The notes under the pieces are model-generated. The model made no database searches and was not told the origin of the DNA. It was given only the letters and a program-made list of their open reading frames with translations. From positions 6,634,001 to 6,698,000 of the forward strand of contig JALGAS010000001.1 of NCBI GenBank assembly GCA_023078685.1: 64,000 nucleotides of DNA, in the 5' to 3' direction. Numbering within the stretch: position 1 is the first letter of the stretch; every line of letters starts with the position of its first letter. The DNA is from Neopestalotiopsis rosae. Taxonomy: Eukaryota > Ascomycota > Sordariomycetes > Amphisphaeriales > Sporocadaceae. Below, in pieces: positions 33,139-42,665 of this stretch. Both the position numbers and the translations under genes were made by a program.

Positions 33139-33757
33139 ATTTTTGCAGATGCCAGAAAATAACACCAAAAACTCCTGCTGTACATATGAGGACATTTTCA
33201 GTCTTTGGCGATTCTCACGTCAAACCAATTTGGTCCCTTACTAACCATAGTATAAATGTTTTGGACACTCATGCGTCACTTACATAGTTGTCTTTGAAGC
33301 AGGCACTCATCTCTATTACACTCAAATACATAATGGCACATTTAATAATAGTGGCTGTCATCGGAAGTGCTGCACTGTGTTGGACAACTATAAATGTGGC
33401 ACAGCAACACTGTGTGCCATCATGTACCTGTCTGCTCGCCGCTTGAAGACGACAGTGCGCCTGGACCACTACGTTCTCAATGCTCCATGATACCTTCCAA
33501 CGAGGACTTCGACAACCTCATTGTGCAACGTTCTAGAGGGGTCCCCGAATAGAAGGAGCGACTAACACTTATTTGAGAGGTACAAAATAGCTTTCGCAGC
33601 ACCACGGCGAGGGAATTTTTCATTCCATCATTTTGGGTCTGCTTCTGTTAAACGCACGAGAGTTCAGTTATACTGCTGCGCTAGCCCTTTTGGCCTTGAT
33701 TGCCTTTCTGAGGGCTAAGATTGCAGTGAAACCTCACTCTGGGCAACTCCACCAACC
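33139..33757. other. Intergenic, no gene seen
   Basis: No supported frame on either strand. Confidence 0.6.
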
Positions 33758-34498
33758 ATGGCCTGCATAGTTCTACCTCAGACAGGACATCATCACTCAC
33801 ACACCATCATCCTCTTGCATGGAAAAGGAAGCAACGGTCAAGAGTTTGCTGGCGAATTCTTTGAGAGCGAAACGGGGGCAGATTATGCCACTGGAGGCCC
33901 ACAGACGTTTGGCGACTTGTTGCCCACCGTAAGATGGGTGTTCCCCTCGGCGCCGCAGACTCGGTCTACACGCTTCGATTGCATCGAGTCGCAATGGTTT
34001 GACATGTGGTCAGTAGAAAATCCCGACGAGAAGGTTGATTTACAGGTCGACGGTCTCGTGGAGAGCATCGTGCTTTTGCGCCGGACAATAGCGGAAGAGG
34101 CGCAGATAATCCCACAGAACAAGATATTCCTTGGCGGGATCAGTCAGGGTTTCGCGACGGCAATCGCAGCATATTTGTTGGACGACTTTGATGTTGCTGG
34201 TCTTATTGGCCTTTGCAGTTGGATGCCGACGGGGGCATATCATGTTATCGCTTCCAGCGACAAAATCGAGGTTCGGTGGCGAGGTAACACGATTCGCGCA
34301 CCTGTATTTCTTGGGCATGCACGAGACGACAATGTGGTGCCTATTGACAATGGACTCGCACTCGGGGATTTTCTCCTACAACGCGGATTCGCCGTCGAGT
34401 GCCACGAGTATAGTTCAGGAGGACATTGGATCAACGAGCCCCAAGGAGTTCACGACATCGTGAGTTTTCTGCGATCGAATATGGACAGGCCAAATTGA
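33758..34498 (+). CDS. Acyl-protein thioesterase / phospholipase-carboxylesterase-like hydrolase
   Basis: Single exon, 246 residues, ATG at 33758. Alpha/beta hydrolase of the Abhydrolase_2 family. The oxyanion-side motif is ILLHGKGSNGQEF, then VFPSAPQTRS and the W-F-D motif QWFDMWSVENP. The nucleophile elbow is LGGISQGFATA with Ser129. The acid is Asp190 or Asp191 in GHARDDNVVP, and His223 lies in SGGHWINEP. All triad residues are present. Known members remove palmitate from proteins or hydrolyse small esters. The fungal subgroup with this long first loop is less characterised, so the substrate is open. No signal peptide. Confidence 0.85.
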   Translation: MACIVLPQTGHHHSHTIILLHGKGSNGQEFAGEFFESETGADYATGGPQTFGDLLPTVRWVFPSAPQTRSTRFDCIESQWFDMWSVENPDEKVDLQVDGLVESIVLLRRTIAEEAQIIPQNKIFLGGISQGFATAIAAYLLDDFDVAGLIGLCSWMPTGAYHVIASSDKIEVRWRGNTIRAPVFLGHARDDNVVPIDNGLALGDFLLQRGFAVECHEYSSGGHWINEPQGVHDIVSFLRSNMDRPN

Positions 34499-34981
34499 GA
34501 ATAAATTCGATTCTCGGAGACAGCATTCACAACGGTCGTCCAACAGAAATAAAAGTAGCGTTACACTATTTTATACAGCTCGATTTCTTAACAGAATTGA
34601 ATTGTTTTAATGCGACGCGTCCTAGTGTTGCCCCATAATCGCGTTAGCTAGTACCCATTCATAGTGCCGGAAACATTCTAAAGAAAATGGCCAATTGTGT
34701 TCACAGGCAGGGGCCTAAAGCAAGCATCAAGCCTCGAGGGCGATTTGCATAGTACGGCAAATGCCTGGCGGGACCAAGACCCTTATCAAAGTATTTCAAC
34801 CCCCGTGAAGACTCTTGTGAGTGCCTCAAATCACGTGGCTGATGATTACAAGTCTTCCGTTGGTCCAACAAGAAAGAGCACATTAAACCATCCTCTTTCG
34901 TTCTTGCAAATGTGGGAACACTAAACACTGACAACTTCTGATTCCTCAAACAACTGCTGCATTCGGTGCAGGTTACTCAAC
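34499..34981. other. Intergenic, no gene seen
   Basis: Promoter region of the MYND gene. No supported frame. Confidence 0.6.
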
Positions 34982-36068
34982 ATGGCAGAGCCTGAATACA
35001 TGCATCAAGATGACTCCCTTGGTCCTCAGAGATGCGATGTCTGCGAAAAGTTAACCGACTGGAAGCTTTGTGGTGCCTGCAAAGTTGTCAGCTACTGCTG
35101 CGTTGCCCACCAAAGCAGAGTCCGGCCATCTCACAAGACAAGATGTACAAAAGTCAAGAAAGCTCGAGAGCGGCTCGAACATGAGGAGGCCAAGCTCCGA
35201 TCACAGACCGCAGACATCTTCACCGAAGGTGTCGGCCGTTTCTGGGGTATCGTGGAAACGCGCGACTACATGCGGGTGATATACTCAGCCGCTGATGCAA
35301 TGCTCGCATTCGATACCCGCGTCGCTGTTGAAAAGGCCCTCGACCACTTCCTAGATATGTGTCGTCTCTGCCGCGGCGACAACTTGGGCATCAGATACAT
35401 GATTCCCGCACTTTTCTTGCGACTCGGCCGCGAACAGGAGTGTTATGACTTCCTCAACTGGTGGACAACCACTGGCGGCCGGAGCGACTACGATTGGGGC
35501 GACCCGGAAGAACCCTATCTCGATATCCGTGGAGCCGATGTACTCGAAGACATTGAGATTTTCAACAAAGACTCGGACGTTTTTGCCCTTGTCCCTCTGA
35601 CGCCTCCTCAAGTTGCGCCTTCTCAACAGCCTTCGAATGTTTGAAAATCTGGAGCGTTTGGACGACCCAATCGATCCTGACTACAAATTTGACACCTATT
35701 GCCCGGAGCCGGGAACTCTTACAAGACATGTCCTGCGACGTAAAGATTTCGATTTCTGGACCACGATCGAGAAACTGCAGACACAGTACCTCATGCTCTT
35801 GAGACGAGTCCAGGAGGAAAATCCGTACTTTTGGCCAACGTTGATCACGGATGAAGATCCAAAGACACCACCGATGTATAGTCCCGGCACCAAGGAAGAG
35901 GCTATGCTGCTCATGTGTTACAATAAAAAAGTCTGGGATGAGAGCGAGGATTCTCTACGTACGGTTCTTGCAGATACTACAGGATGGTTCCTGTGTCCAG
36001 TGGCCCCAATGCGACTCTCGCCTTTAGCCCCCTACTGTCACTTGATTTCACTCATGCGGACAATGTGA
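34982..36068 (+). pseudogene. MYND zinc-finger protein with a one-base frameshift
   Basis: From the ATG at 34982 the first frame gives a MYND finger (RCDVCEKLTDWKLCGACKVV, then SYCCVAHQSRVRPSHKTRC, residues 17-57) and a helical body up to SDVFALV. That frame ends at 35644. The continuation expected of this fungal family (LLKLRLLNSLRMFENLERL, then ENPYFWPTLITDEDPKTPPM) lies in the next frame, from just after a stop at 35598-35600 to 36068. One extra C in the run at 35603-35604 would explain it; there is no room for an intron. Intact length would be about 361 residues. It may be a true mutation or a base error. Function of these proteins is unknown. Confidence 0.7.
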
Positions 36069-37405
36069 ACAACATTGCGCCACAAACTGTGAAGTTAGAT
36101 ATCCGTCGAGGCACGGGAAAGGTGTTTCCGTCAACATTTACGCCCCCATCGCCTACCTGCAATCCAAAAGAAGAGTTCCCTCTCTCCCTTCTGCCTACCA
36201 AGCAAGTTTCCCGCTTCGTCCACATTGTTGACGGCAAGAAAGGTCTCGTTTATATTCACGGCGTATGTATGGGCAGGGACAGAAATTGGACCATACACGA
36301 GGGCATTACTAGCTGGGCTGTCGTATTCGACAATCGCGGTAGAGATTCACCCTTAAGTGGGCACCTTGAGAATCGAGGCCCATTTGGGGGAAAGCACGAG
36401 GTCACCAGCAGCCGGGCTGAACTACGGGCAGCCATCGTCGCCCTACGTCGCACGCTTTGGCGTGCACAGGGATTTGAATGTCTTGTCATTGCGACAAGTT
36501 CCGCTTACGTCGTTGGCGGTGCGACTGAAGGGGCAAGGAGCTGGTTTCACAACGATTGGACCTCGACTGTTGGACATCCAGTCAAGGACAAGGATCTCTG
36601 GGAAGTATTGCTGGGCGAGGTGGAAAGATGGGAAGAAAAAGGCCTCAGGATTGAGTTGGGGAAAATCCCAGACGAGTCAAACAGTGACGCCCGCGCAGCT
36701 ACAGATATAGCAGCTGGCATAGGGGGGCCTGAGCCCGGGTTCACAGACGTATGCACCACACCAGGAGAATTTAGACTCGAGTCTCAGCGGACTAAAGTCA
36801 TTCATGTGGACCTCGACAACAACGGCTTTTTGGAGAAGCACCACCCAGATATTTGTTCAGTCATCAGAGAGAGAGGTGATCTTTATCATTTAAACTCGTT
36901 CAAGCTCTCTGGCACCTTGCTGAATACCGTTTACGAGCCCTCTGCCGCCATCATCACAGATTGGTCCATCTCAAGTGGCTCCATCACAAACCCAACGCTG
37001 ATTGATGTCACCCGCTTGCTCCGTGGCGGTGTGACGGTGATACTAGCTGGCGCCTTCAGCAGCTCTCTGAATGCGCGCCAATTCGAGCTGTTTTTCGGAG
37101 AGATGGAACTCGCTTGGGAACTCGGTTCAAAGCACCGTGCCACGGTCAAGCTGCGTCATGAGAATGTCCCACCTCACCTGCACAGCTCGCTTCCCGCAGA
37201 AGGCAACCAGCAGCTTCAATTTGTGAAGAACGTCGACAAGTCGTCGATTTGGTATGCTGAATCAGATGATTCCAGCGAGGGCGCCGTGTTGTTTGCCAGC
37301 GTTGGCAAGGGGAAACTAGGATATATCGGAGATTCAAGCGGTTCAGAGGCTGCAAAGATTGTGCTTCAAGCCATGTGCACACACGCTTTTGCCTTGGTAG
37401 ATTAG
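35984..37405 (+). CDS. RNase H-like protein with a glutamine-amidotransferase/ThuA-like C-terminal part; catalytic residues appear lost
   Basis: The frame runs 473 codons from the ATG at 35984, overlapping the MYND gene's last 85 bases in another frame. Residues about 85-245 follow the fungal RNase H-like domain (SRAELRAAIVALRRTLW, then HPVKDKDLWEVLLGEVERW). RNase H enzymes need four acidic residues. Here the first is His92 (VYIHGV), the Glu is kept (Glu146), the third is Ser172 (IATSSAYVV instead of the usual ATDSEYVV), and the fourth position reads Arg237 with an Asp two before it. The second half (about 260-473: DITRLLRGG-like segment, VILAGAFSSSLNARQFELFF, FASVGKGKLGYIGDSSG) resembles the ThuA/amidotransferase-like module often fused to such domains. 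Probably non-catalytic. The true start may lie elsewhere. Confidence 0.65.
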   Translation: MVPVSSGPNATLAFSPLLSLDFTHADNVNNIAPQTVKLDIRRGTGKVFPSTFTPPSPTCNPKEEFPLSLLPTKQVSRFVHIVDGKKGLVYIHGVCMGRDRNWTIHEGITSWAVVFDNRGRDSPLSGHLENRGPFGGKHEVTSSRAELRAAIVALRRTLWRAQGFECLVIATSSAYVVGGATEGARSWFHNDWTSTVGHPVKDKDLWEVLLGEVERWEEKGLRIELGKIPDESNSDARAATDIAAGIGGPEPGFTDVCTTPGEFRLESQRTKVIHVDLDNNGFLEKHHPDICSVIRERGDLYHLNSFKLSGTLLNTVYEPSAAIITDWSISSGSITNPTLIDVTRLLRGGVTVILAGAFSSSLNARQFELFFGEMELAWELGSKHRATVKLRHENVPPHLHSSLPAEGNQQLQFVKNVDKSSIWYAESDDSSEGAVLFASVGKGKLGYIGDSSGSEAAKIVLQAMCTHAFALVD

Positions 37406-37627
37406 AGAGTCTGCTCAATATCTTAGCCGCTTACGATAAATAATGCTACATGACAATCAGGAATTGCAGTCAATATTTCGCTGTGACTGGGTGTCAACTT
37501 AATGCATATGATCTCTGCATTGTTTGTAGTGTATTTACTTTCTTAGGATATATTCATTATTTGCTTGTTGCTTGGATCATCACTGGCGCTAAATAGAAAA
37601 TTATCGCACAAATGATATACTATCACA

Positions 37628-38500
37628 TCATTTTGCGGCTACTAGCTCGAATTCCAAACTTATGTTGTCGCCTATATTTCCGCCCACCGTTTTACCTTCG
37701 AGCTCCTTCAAATCGGTAAACAATGCTATGGATACGCTCTTCACATCCTGGGCAGGCTCGAGCCGGAGTTGGCCTCCAGTGTGGATCTTTTCGCCTTCCA
37801 ACGTCGTCAGATCCCACAGGGAATCGTCCTCGGAAGCCTCATCTCCCAGGAGGGCGTCGTAGACCTTGTCCAGATTCTCAGCCTGGGTCGCTTCAGTAGG
37901 AGTGACCGATACCAAAGCCACACCGACGGCACCAGTCGGGTGCTTGGCCACTCCGTCCTGTCTGTACGGCACCCGGAGCTCGCGCTTGGTCTCATCGAGA
38001 CACCAAAAGGGGAGAAGCCCAGGTTCCACGTTTTCCTTACTGCCACTCGCGTCCTCGTGCGCGGAAGAGATTGCCCACTTCAACTCAACGCCATCAGGCC
38101 GATTCCGTCCTCCAGGTGACAAATCACTATAAGACAATCCGGTCTGCGTATCCTCGACCGCCGTCTGTATAGTCTTGAAGCTCTTTCCCAGCTCGCCCAG
38201 ACCCTCGCCGGCGCTCCCCGGGAGAGTCAGGGCCCAGTCGACGACGGTGCCCTCTTTTTGCCCGCCCCACCTGTGCTTGGCCCTTTCGTCCGGGTCGACG
38301 CCGGGCACAAAGGCGAAGAACTCAATGTAGGACCCGTCGGCGAACAGCACCAGCGCATTGTCGCTCAGCCCGCCGGCGTGGCGGCCGCCCGGGTAGAATG
38401 TGAAGAGGTTGGCGAACCATTCCGGTGGCGAGGTGAGGAAGGAGTGAGGCACGAGGATGACTATGTGATCCAGGAGTGGGGTTATGGATGAAGGCGACAT
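37628..38500 (-). CDS. Glyoxalase-like domain protein
   Basis: Single exon, 290 residues, ATG at 38500. Begins PLLDHIVILVPHSFL, followed by FTFYPGGRHAGGLSDNALVL, then FADGSYIEFFAFVPG. That is the signature of the Glyoxalase-like (PF13468-type) fold, in which His and Glu of the first beta-alpha units bind a metal. The rest is consistent with the second half of the fold (VVDWALTLPG, LPFWCLDETKRELRVPY, HPTGAVGVALVSV). No signal peptide. Biological substrate unknown. Family members occur widely in filamentous fungi. Confidence 0.85.
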   Translation of the reverse strand: MSPSSITPLLDHIVILVPHSFLTSPPEWFANLFTFYPGGRHAGGLSDNALVLFADGSYIEFFAFVPGVDPDERAKHRWGGQKEGTVVDWALTLPGSAGEGLGELGKSFKTIQTAVEDTQTGLSYSDLSPGGRNRPDGVELKWAISSAHEDASGSKENVEPGLLPFWCLDETKRELRVPYRQDGVAKHPTGAVGVALVSVTPTEATQAENLDKVYDALLGDEASEDDSLWDLTTLEGEKIHTGGQLRLEPAQDVKSVSIALFTDLKELEGKTVGGNIGDNISLEFELVAAK

Positions 38501-38956
38501 GTTTTCTTTCTTCCTTTATTCACGGAAATTCCCTTCCTGTGAGCAGATATCTCCAAGTAATGATTGATGTTGGTGAGAAATTAGCTGCAAGGGACGGACG
38601 ATTCGCACCCTCACATCGAATGATGTGCTTCTTGCACCTCCAATTCGGAGAAGTGGAGACCGGGATGCAGGCATGCGAGTTCAGAGGCAAGCCGGATTGA
38701 AGAACTATATTTGCAATATAAATGAAGACAAAATCGAATGTCAGTTACCACAAATCTATGATTGTATTTACCAGGTAAGATTATGACTACTGTCAGAAAA
38801 CAAAATCACAGTGCTGATAGCAATCTGGACTGCACAACATGAACCGTTGAAAGTCTAATTGATATCGTGTTCAACACTTGCCAAGACATGATTTGGGCCC
38901 AGTTTACCAATTTTACTGTCTTATCTATCATACAGCAAGAAATGATTTCATTTCCT
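38501..38956. other. Intergenic, no gene seen
   Basis: Promoter of the glyoxalase-like gene and 3' flank of the desaturase gene. Confidence 0.6.
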
Positions 38957-40464
38957 CTAGACACGAGTAACTTGATCTCCAGCTCTAACAATATGCTGTC
39001 CCGTCGAGTCACTCATCATCCTCTCCTTCTCCGACGGCTGCATCTTCCAAGCCTCGACCTCACAACCACCGCGAAGAACACCAACTCTCATGGTAGAGAG
39101 CAAATTGTGAGCCGCGTTCGAGTGATCATACACACCTCCATTGAAAATGGCCGTGGCATCTTTACCAATGGCGGAGCCAATCAAGGACTTGCCACCGGGG
39201 TGGTCCTTGATAAAGTCGCCCACGTCGTGGATCACGCCGGCAATGGCGACGAGGGCCTTGCCGTCGGCTCTGGCATCTCGGATGAAATCGTCCCACGAGA
39301 TCACGGGTAGTTGGTCCAGGGGAATACCCCAGTCGAGTCTGTCGCGGCGTTGGTCGAGTTTCTTTTGGAGTTGTTGCACGCGGCCCTTTTCGATTTCGTT
39401 GGAGCGGAATTCTTTCAGGTCGTAGGCGAGACCGACTTGCTTCCAAACCCAAATCATCCTGTTTATTGTAGTATCAATAGAAATTCCCAATGCATATATG
39501 TGAATGAAGGTCACTTACCATTTGGTAGGGTCGTATTGGTACCACTGAATGGCATTACGGTAATCGGAAGGGAACTCGTGATGGAAGTTGTGGTCTGTAT
39601 CGAACAACGGTCAGCAAATATTTCATCAATACTTCACGTCTAGTAGACTCACATCCTTCACCCAGCGTAACAAGTGCCGTAATCATGTTATCCCTTGGCG
39701 AGTTTCTATCATCGAATGGCTGATCACCAAGCCAGTGGGCCAACGAGTTGATGCAAAACGTGGCCTGCTGGACAAAGCAACTACGCAGAATACCAGCATA
39801 GATCAGACCGCCCATCCAGTCTCCCCAAAGGCCACATACCAGCGCCGGGAAGACCCAGGCCATGGTGACGACGGAAAAGACATAGTGGCGGTGCTGCCAG
39901 ACGACAAAGGGGTCCTCGTTGAGATCGGTAACGTCGGCGCGGCCGATGCGTTTTGGGTCCTGCTTCATGACCATCCAGCCCATGTGCGAGTATATGAGAC
40001 CCTTGCGGACCGAGTACGGGTCCTTGTCCGTGTCGGTGTAGCGGTGGTGGGCGCGGTGGCCGCGGGACCACCACCGGATTGAGCCTTGGACGGCGCCGGA
40101 GCCGCAGGCGGTGAGGTAGAATTTGAGGATCGGGGTGGCTTTGTACGAGGTATGAGACCATAATCTATGGTAACCTAGTAGGGTTTGTTAAAAAATCCAT
40201 TTTCTTCGACTTGAAGTAAGTGCAGTGAGCCGGTTACATACCCGCTGTGATACCTAGCCCGGTATTGAAGTAGAATATGACGGCAAAACTAAAAGTATAT
40301 GGATGCAAAGGGACGAAGTAGGAGCCCACAACTCCAGTCAGAGGGATTCCAAGTACAAAGACGACATTGAGCCAATCAATATGTTGATACCAGTTGGTTA
40401 GGGTGATGGGTAGTTCACTGATATGAGGTTTTCTCGCAGGAGGTTTCGATTGTGTTGTCGCCAT
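38957..40464 (-). CDS. Acyl-CoA delta-9 desaturase with cytochrome b5 tail (Ole1-like)
   Basis: ER membrane enzyme that puts a double bond at carbon 9 of palmitoyl- and stearoyl-CoA. Four exons: 40464-40242, 40174-39653, 39594-39519 and 39458-38957; introns 67, 58 and 60 bases; 440 residues. The three His boxes appear once spliced: HRLWSH (spanning intron 1), HRAHH in [19 protein letters not shown], and HNFHH (created across intron 2). Membrane segments surround them. The C-terminal cytochrome b5 domain has the haem-binding DHPGGKSLI and the second His in [17 protein letters not shown]. The N-terminal part is short compared with yeast Ole1 (510 residues), as usual in filamentous fungi. Confidence 0.94.
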
Positions 40465-41789
40465 GTCGTCGGACAGATGACTGACTAGTCAGCAAAGACG
40501 ACTGTTCAGATACGTATATTGCTTGAACTTTCAAAAACAAATATTTTTACAAGATTGAAATGGAAATGTCAAAGTAAGCATACAATGAGCAGGATATTAT
40601 TTCTAATATAGGGACATCAACCCCAACCATGTAATATACATATGGCTCAGCATTCTACAAATTGAGTAACAGACAAATTTTGTAGGGCATAATCATTGAC
40701 TTGTTGTGTGGCAAAGGCACTACTATGATGACGAGCCATTATGGGATGATATGTCCCAATCGCCTGTACACGTCAATCAGATTCAACATATTCGGAAGTA
40801 CATGTGTAGGATGACTGTTGCTAATGCCGACAAGGACGATATATCAAAAACATGTGACAGCAAAAGGATTCAGCGGGGTTGGCTGAGTTTTACTCAAACA
40901 TGGTTGGCTATCCAGACTGTCTTGGCTGCGCACCGTACGATGCCTCGGATTTGCATGATTTATTCAGTTTTGTGTTGGGATGTGGTCTGACGTCTATTTT
41001 GTTGGGAGCAATTTCATGGTGCCTGCTTTAGCGGGTTGCGGGACAGTTGGAGTGGAGCCCGGGGACTCAGTGCTGATTTCCGGGGCGAACGGGGGAGGAC
41101 AAGACATTTAAAGACTCGCTAACGAGCAGAGATGTGAGACCCATCAGCAAATCTCACAAGATCAGAGAGATCGACTTGCTCTAAAACTCATTTTGCCTTA
41201 TAATGGATGTTTTCTTCGGTCGTTGTATACTTTGTAAGCATATTGCTGTCGATGTTACTTCTTTCGACTATAATCGCTACATCACTAGTCGACGGTCTAC
41301 TATAACTTCAGTACCCGTAACCCACTCTCTGTTCAACTTTTTCGGCAGGCTTTCCTTGGCCGAACTATCTTGGACCTGGCCTCTCAGTAGATTACTTAGT
41401 CAAATGAAGTCTTCGTAGCCCATTTCGGCAATGTATCATGCTTCTTCAGTCGCTTGCCGCGTTTGTTCAACCTCGTCAGTGAAGTATTGGTGTGACAGTT
41501 GAGGCGTGTCCTGCATGATCTACCTGATTTATGCAGACTATCTTATGACGGCACGGCAAAAACTTGAGCGGTATGCAAACACGTTCTCGCCTCGATGAAT
41601 TTCAAGTAAGCAAGTATACGGCGCAAAGAAGCCAGAATACAAAAAGGGAAAAAGCAAAAGGACAATCCCATGTCATGAGGCTCTTTTGAGATACCTCGAC
41701 GACTTCGAGGAAATAGAGGTATAGAACCTGTACTTTTGCATGGAATATCCTAGCTATCAAGTTTTCAGAGGCAATTCATAAATCACAAT
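40465..41789. other. Intergenic with a possible dehydrogenase relic
   Basis: No intact gene. Contains the fragment at 40986-41111 and a small hairpin at 41694-41710 (CCTCGA / TCGAGG). Confidence 0.5.
40986..41111 (+). pseudogene. Possible relic of a medium-chain dehydrogenase
   Basis: A short plus-strand frame reads VPALAGCGTVGVEPGDSVLI, then SGANGGGQD, and stops at TAA 41109-41111. It resembles the segment of zinc-type medium-chain alcohol dehydrogenases where a GVKPGD-type turn leads into the Gly-rich NAD(P) loop. Nothing else of the family is seen on either side. The match is short, so it may be coincidence. Confidence 0.25.
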
Positions 41790-42527
41790 ATGGTATCCCT
41801 CTTTCAGTTTGTCCTCTCTCTGTCCGTGGGTGCAGTCGCTCGTGCTACTCTCCCAAATTGCTTCACTCTTCAAGGCTTCTGGCCGAACGGCACGGATCTG
41901 CATCACGTAGTTGTGACGGGAAACGGTGACAATCCTCAGCTCTTCCAGGCCAAGTTCACGACCAACTATACAGCCGCGGCCAGATTCGGCATCGCTACCG
42001 GGAGCGGCCATCTGATAAGCTATACAAGCCACGGCCGCATTGCCAATGTCGGCCTCGGCTACGACGACGACTATATGCTCTTTGATGCCTATCCATTCCA
42101 CTTTAAAGGGAGAGACCCGCTTCTCTGTGGGCTCTCCAAAGACAACGGGGTCCTTTATTGTGCGGCCGAGGGCAATGCGATCGTTCATATCATCGTGTTC
42201 TGTAGTCAGCCATATGACAAGGTACTGATTGTGGCGCCAGAACTACTTCCGAAGCTGGATGCGGAAGAACTCGCCGGAGCGGCGTGCTATGAGGCGAAAC
42301 TTGTGGCTAGCCAGGCCGAGGGGTGCATGGTGCTGTCCTCCAATACTGCTCGAATCGTCTCATCAACTGGTACAAAGTCCACTGCGACCAAACATCCTAA
42401 TCATGGTACGACTTCTGCGGGTTTACATTTGCAACCCAGGCCAACCAGTCCCGCCACTTCCCGCCATCGGAATACACTTCATTCACACGTCACGCCTCAC
42501 CAACCACACAGGCCTAGTGTCTCTTGA
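41790..42527 (+). CDS. Small secreted protein of unknown function
   Basis: ATG at 41790 starts a clear signal peptide (MVSLFQFVLSLSVGAVARA). The mature part begins TLPNCFTLQGFWPNGTDLHH and continues with GATGSGHLISYTSHGRI-like and LGYDDDYMLFDAYPFHF segments. It then has several Cys (CGLSKDNGVLYCAAEG, VFCSQPYDKVLIVAPELL) suited to disulfides. There are two N-glycosylation sites (NGT, NYT). The last 55 residues are Ser/Thr/His-rich and of different character, so the true 3' end may be spliced (a GTACAAAG donor near 42370). As drawn it is 245 residues. I recognise no enzyme motif. It may be a wall or effector-like protein. Confidence 0.6.
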   Translation: MVSLFQFVLSLSVGAVARATLPNCFTLQGFWPNGTDLHHVVVTGNGDNPQLFQAKFTTNYTAAARFGIATGSGHLISYTSHGRIANVGLGYDDDYMLFDAYPFHFKGRDPLLCGLSKDNGVLYCAAEGNAIVHIIVFCSQPYDKVLIVAPELLPKLDAEELAGAACYEAKLVASQAEGCMVLSSNTARIVSSTGTKSTATKHPNHGTTSAGLHLQPRPTSPATSRHRNTLHSHVTPHQPHRPSVS

Positions 42528-42665
42528 GCACTTCGCAAGGAATGACTTGATGCATATACTTCACGAAATGACGAGAATCAGTTCAGGTTCCTTGCCGAAT
42601 AATTGTTGAATGAATAAAGAACCCGCGATACATCTCATTTCATTTTGAATCGTTCCTAGCGGTGA

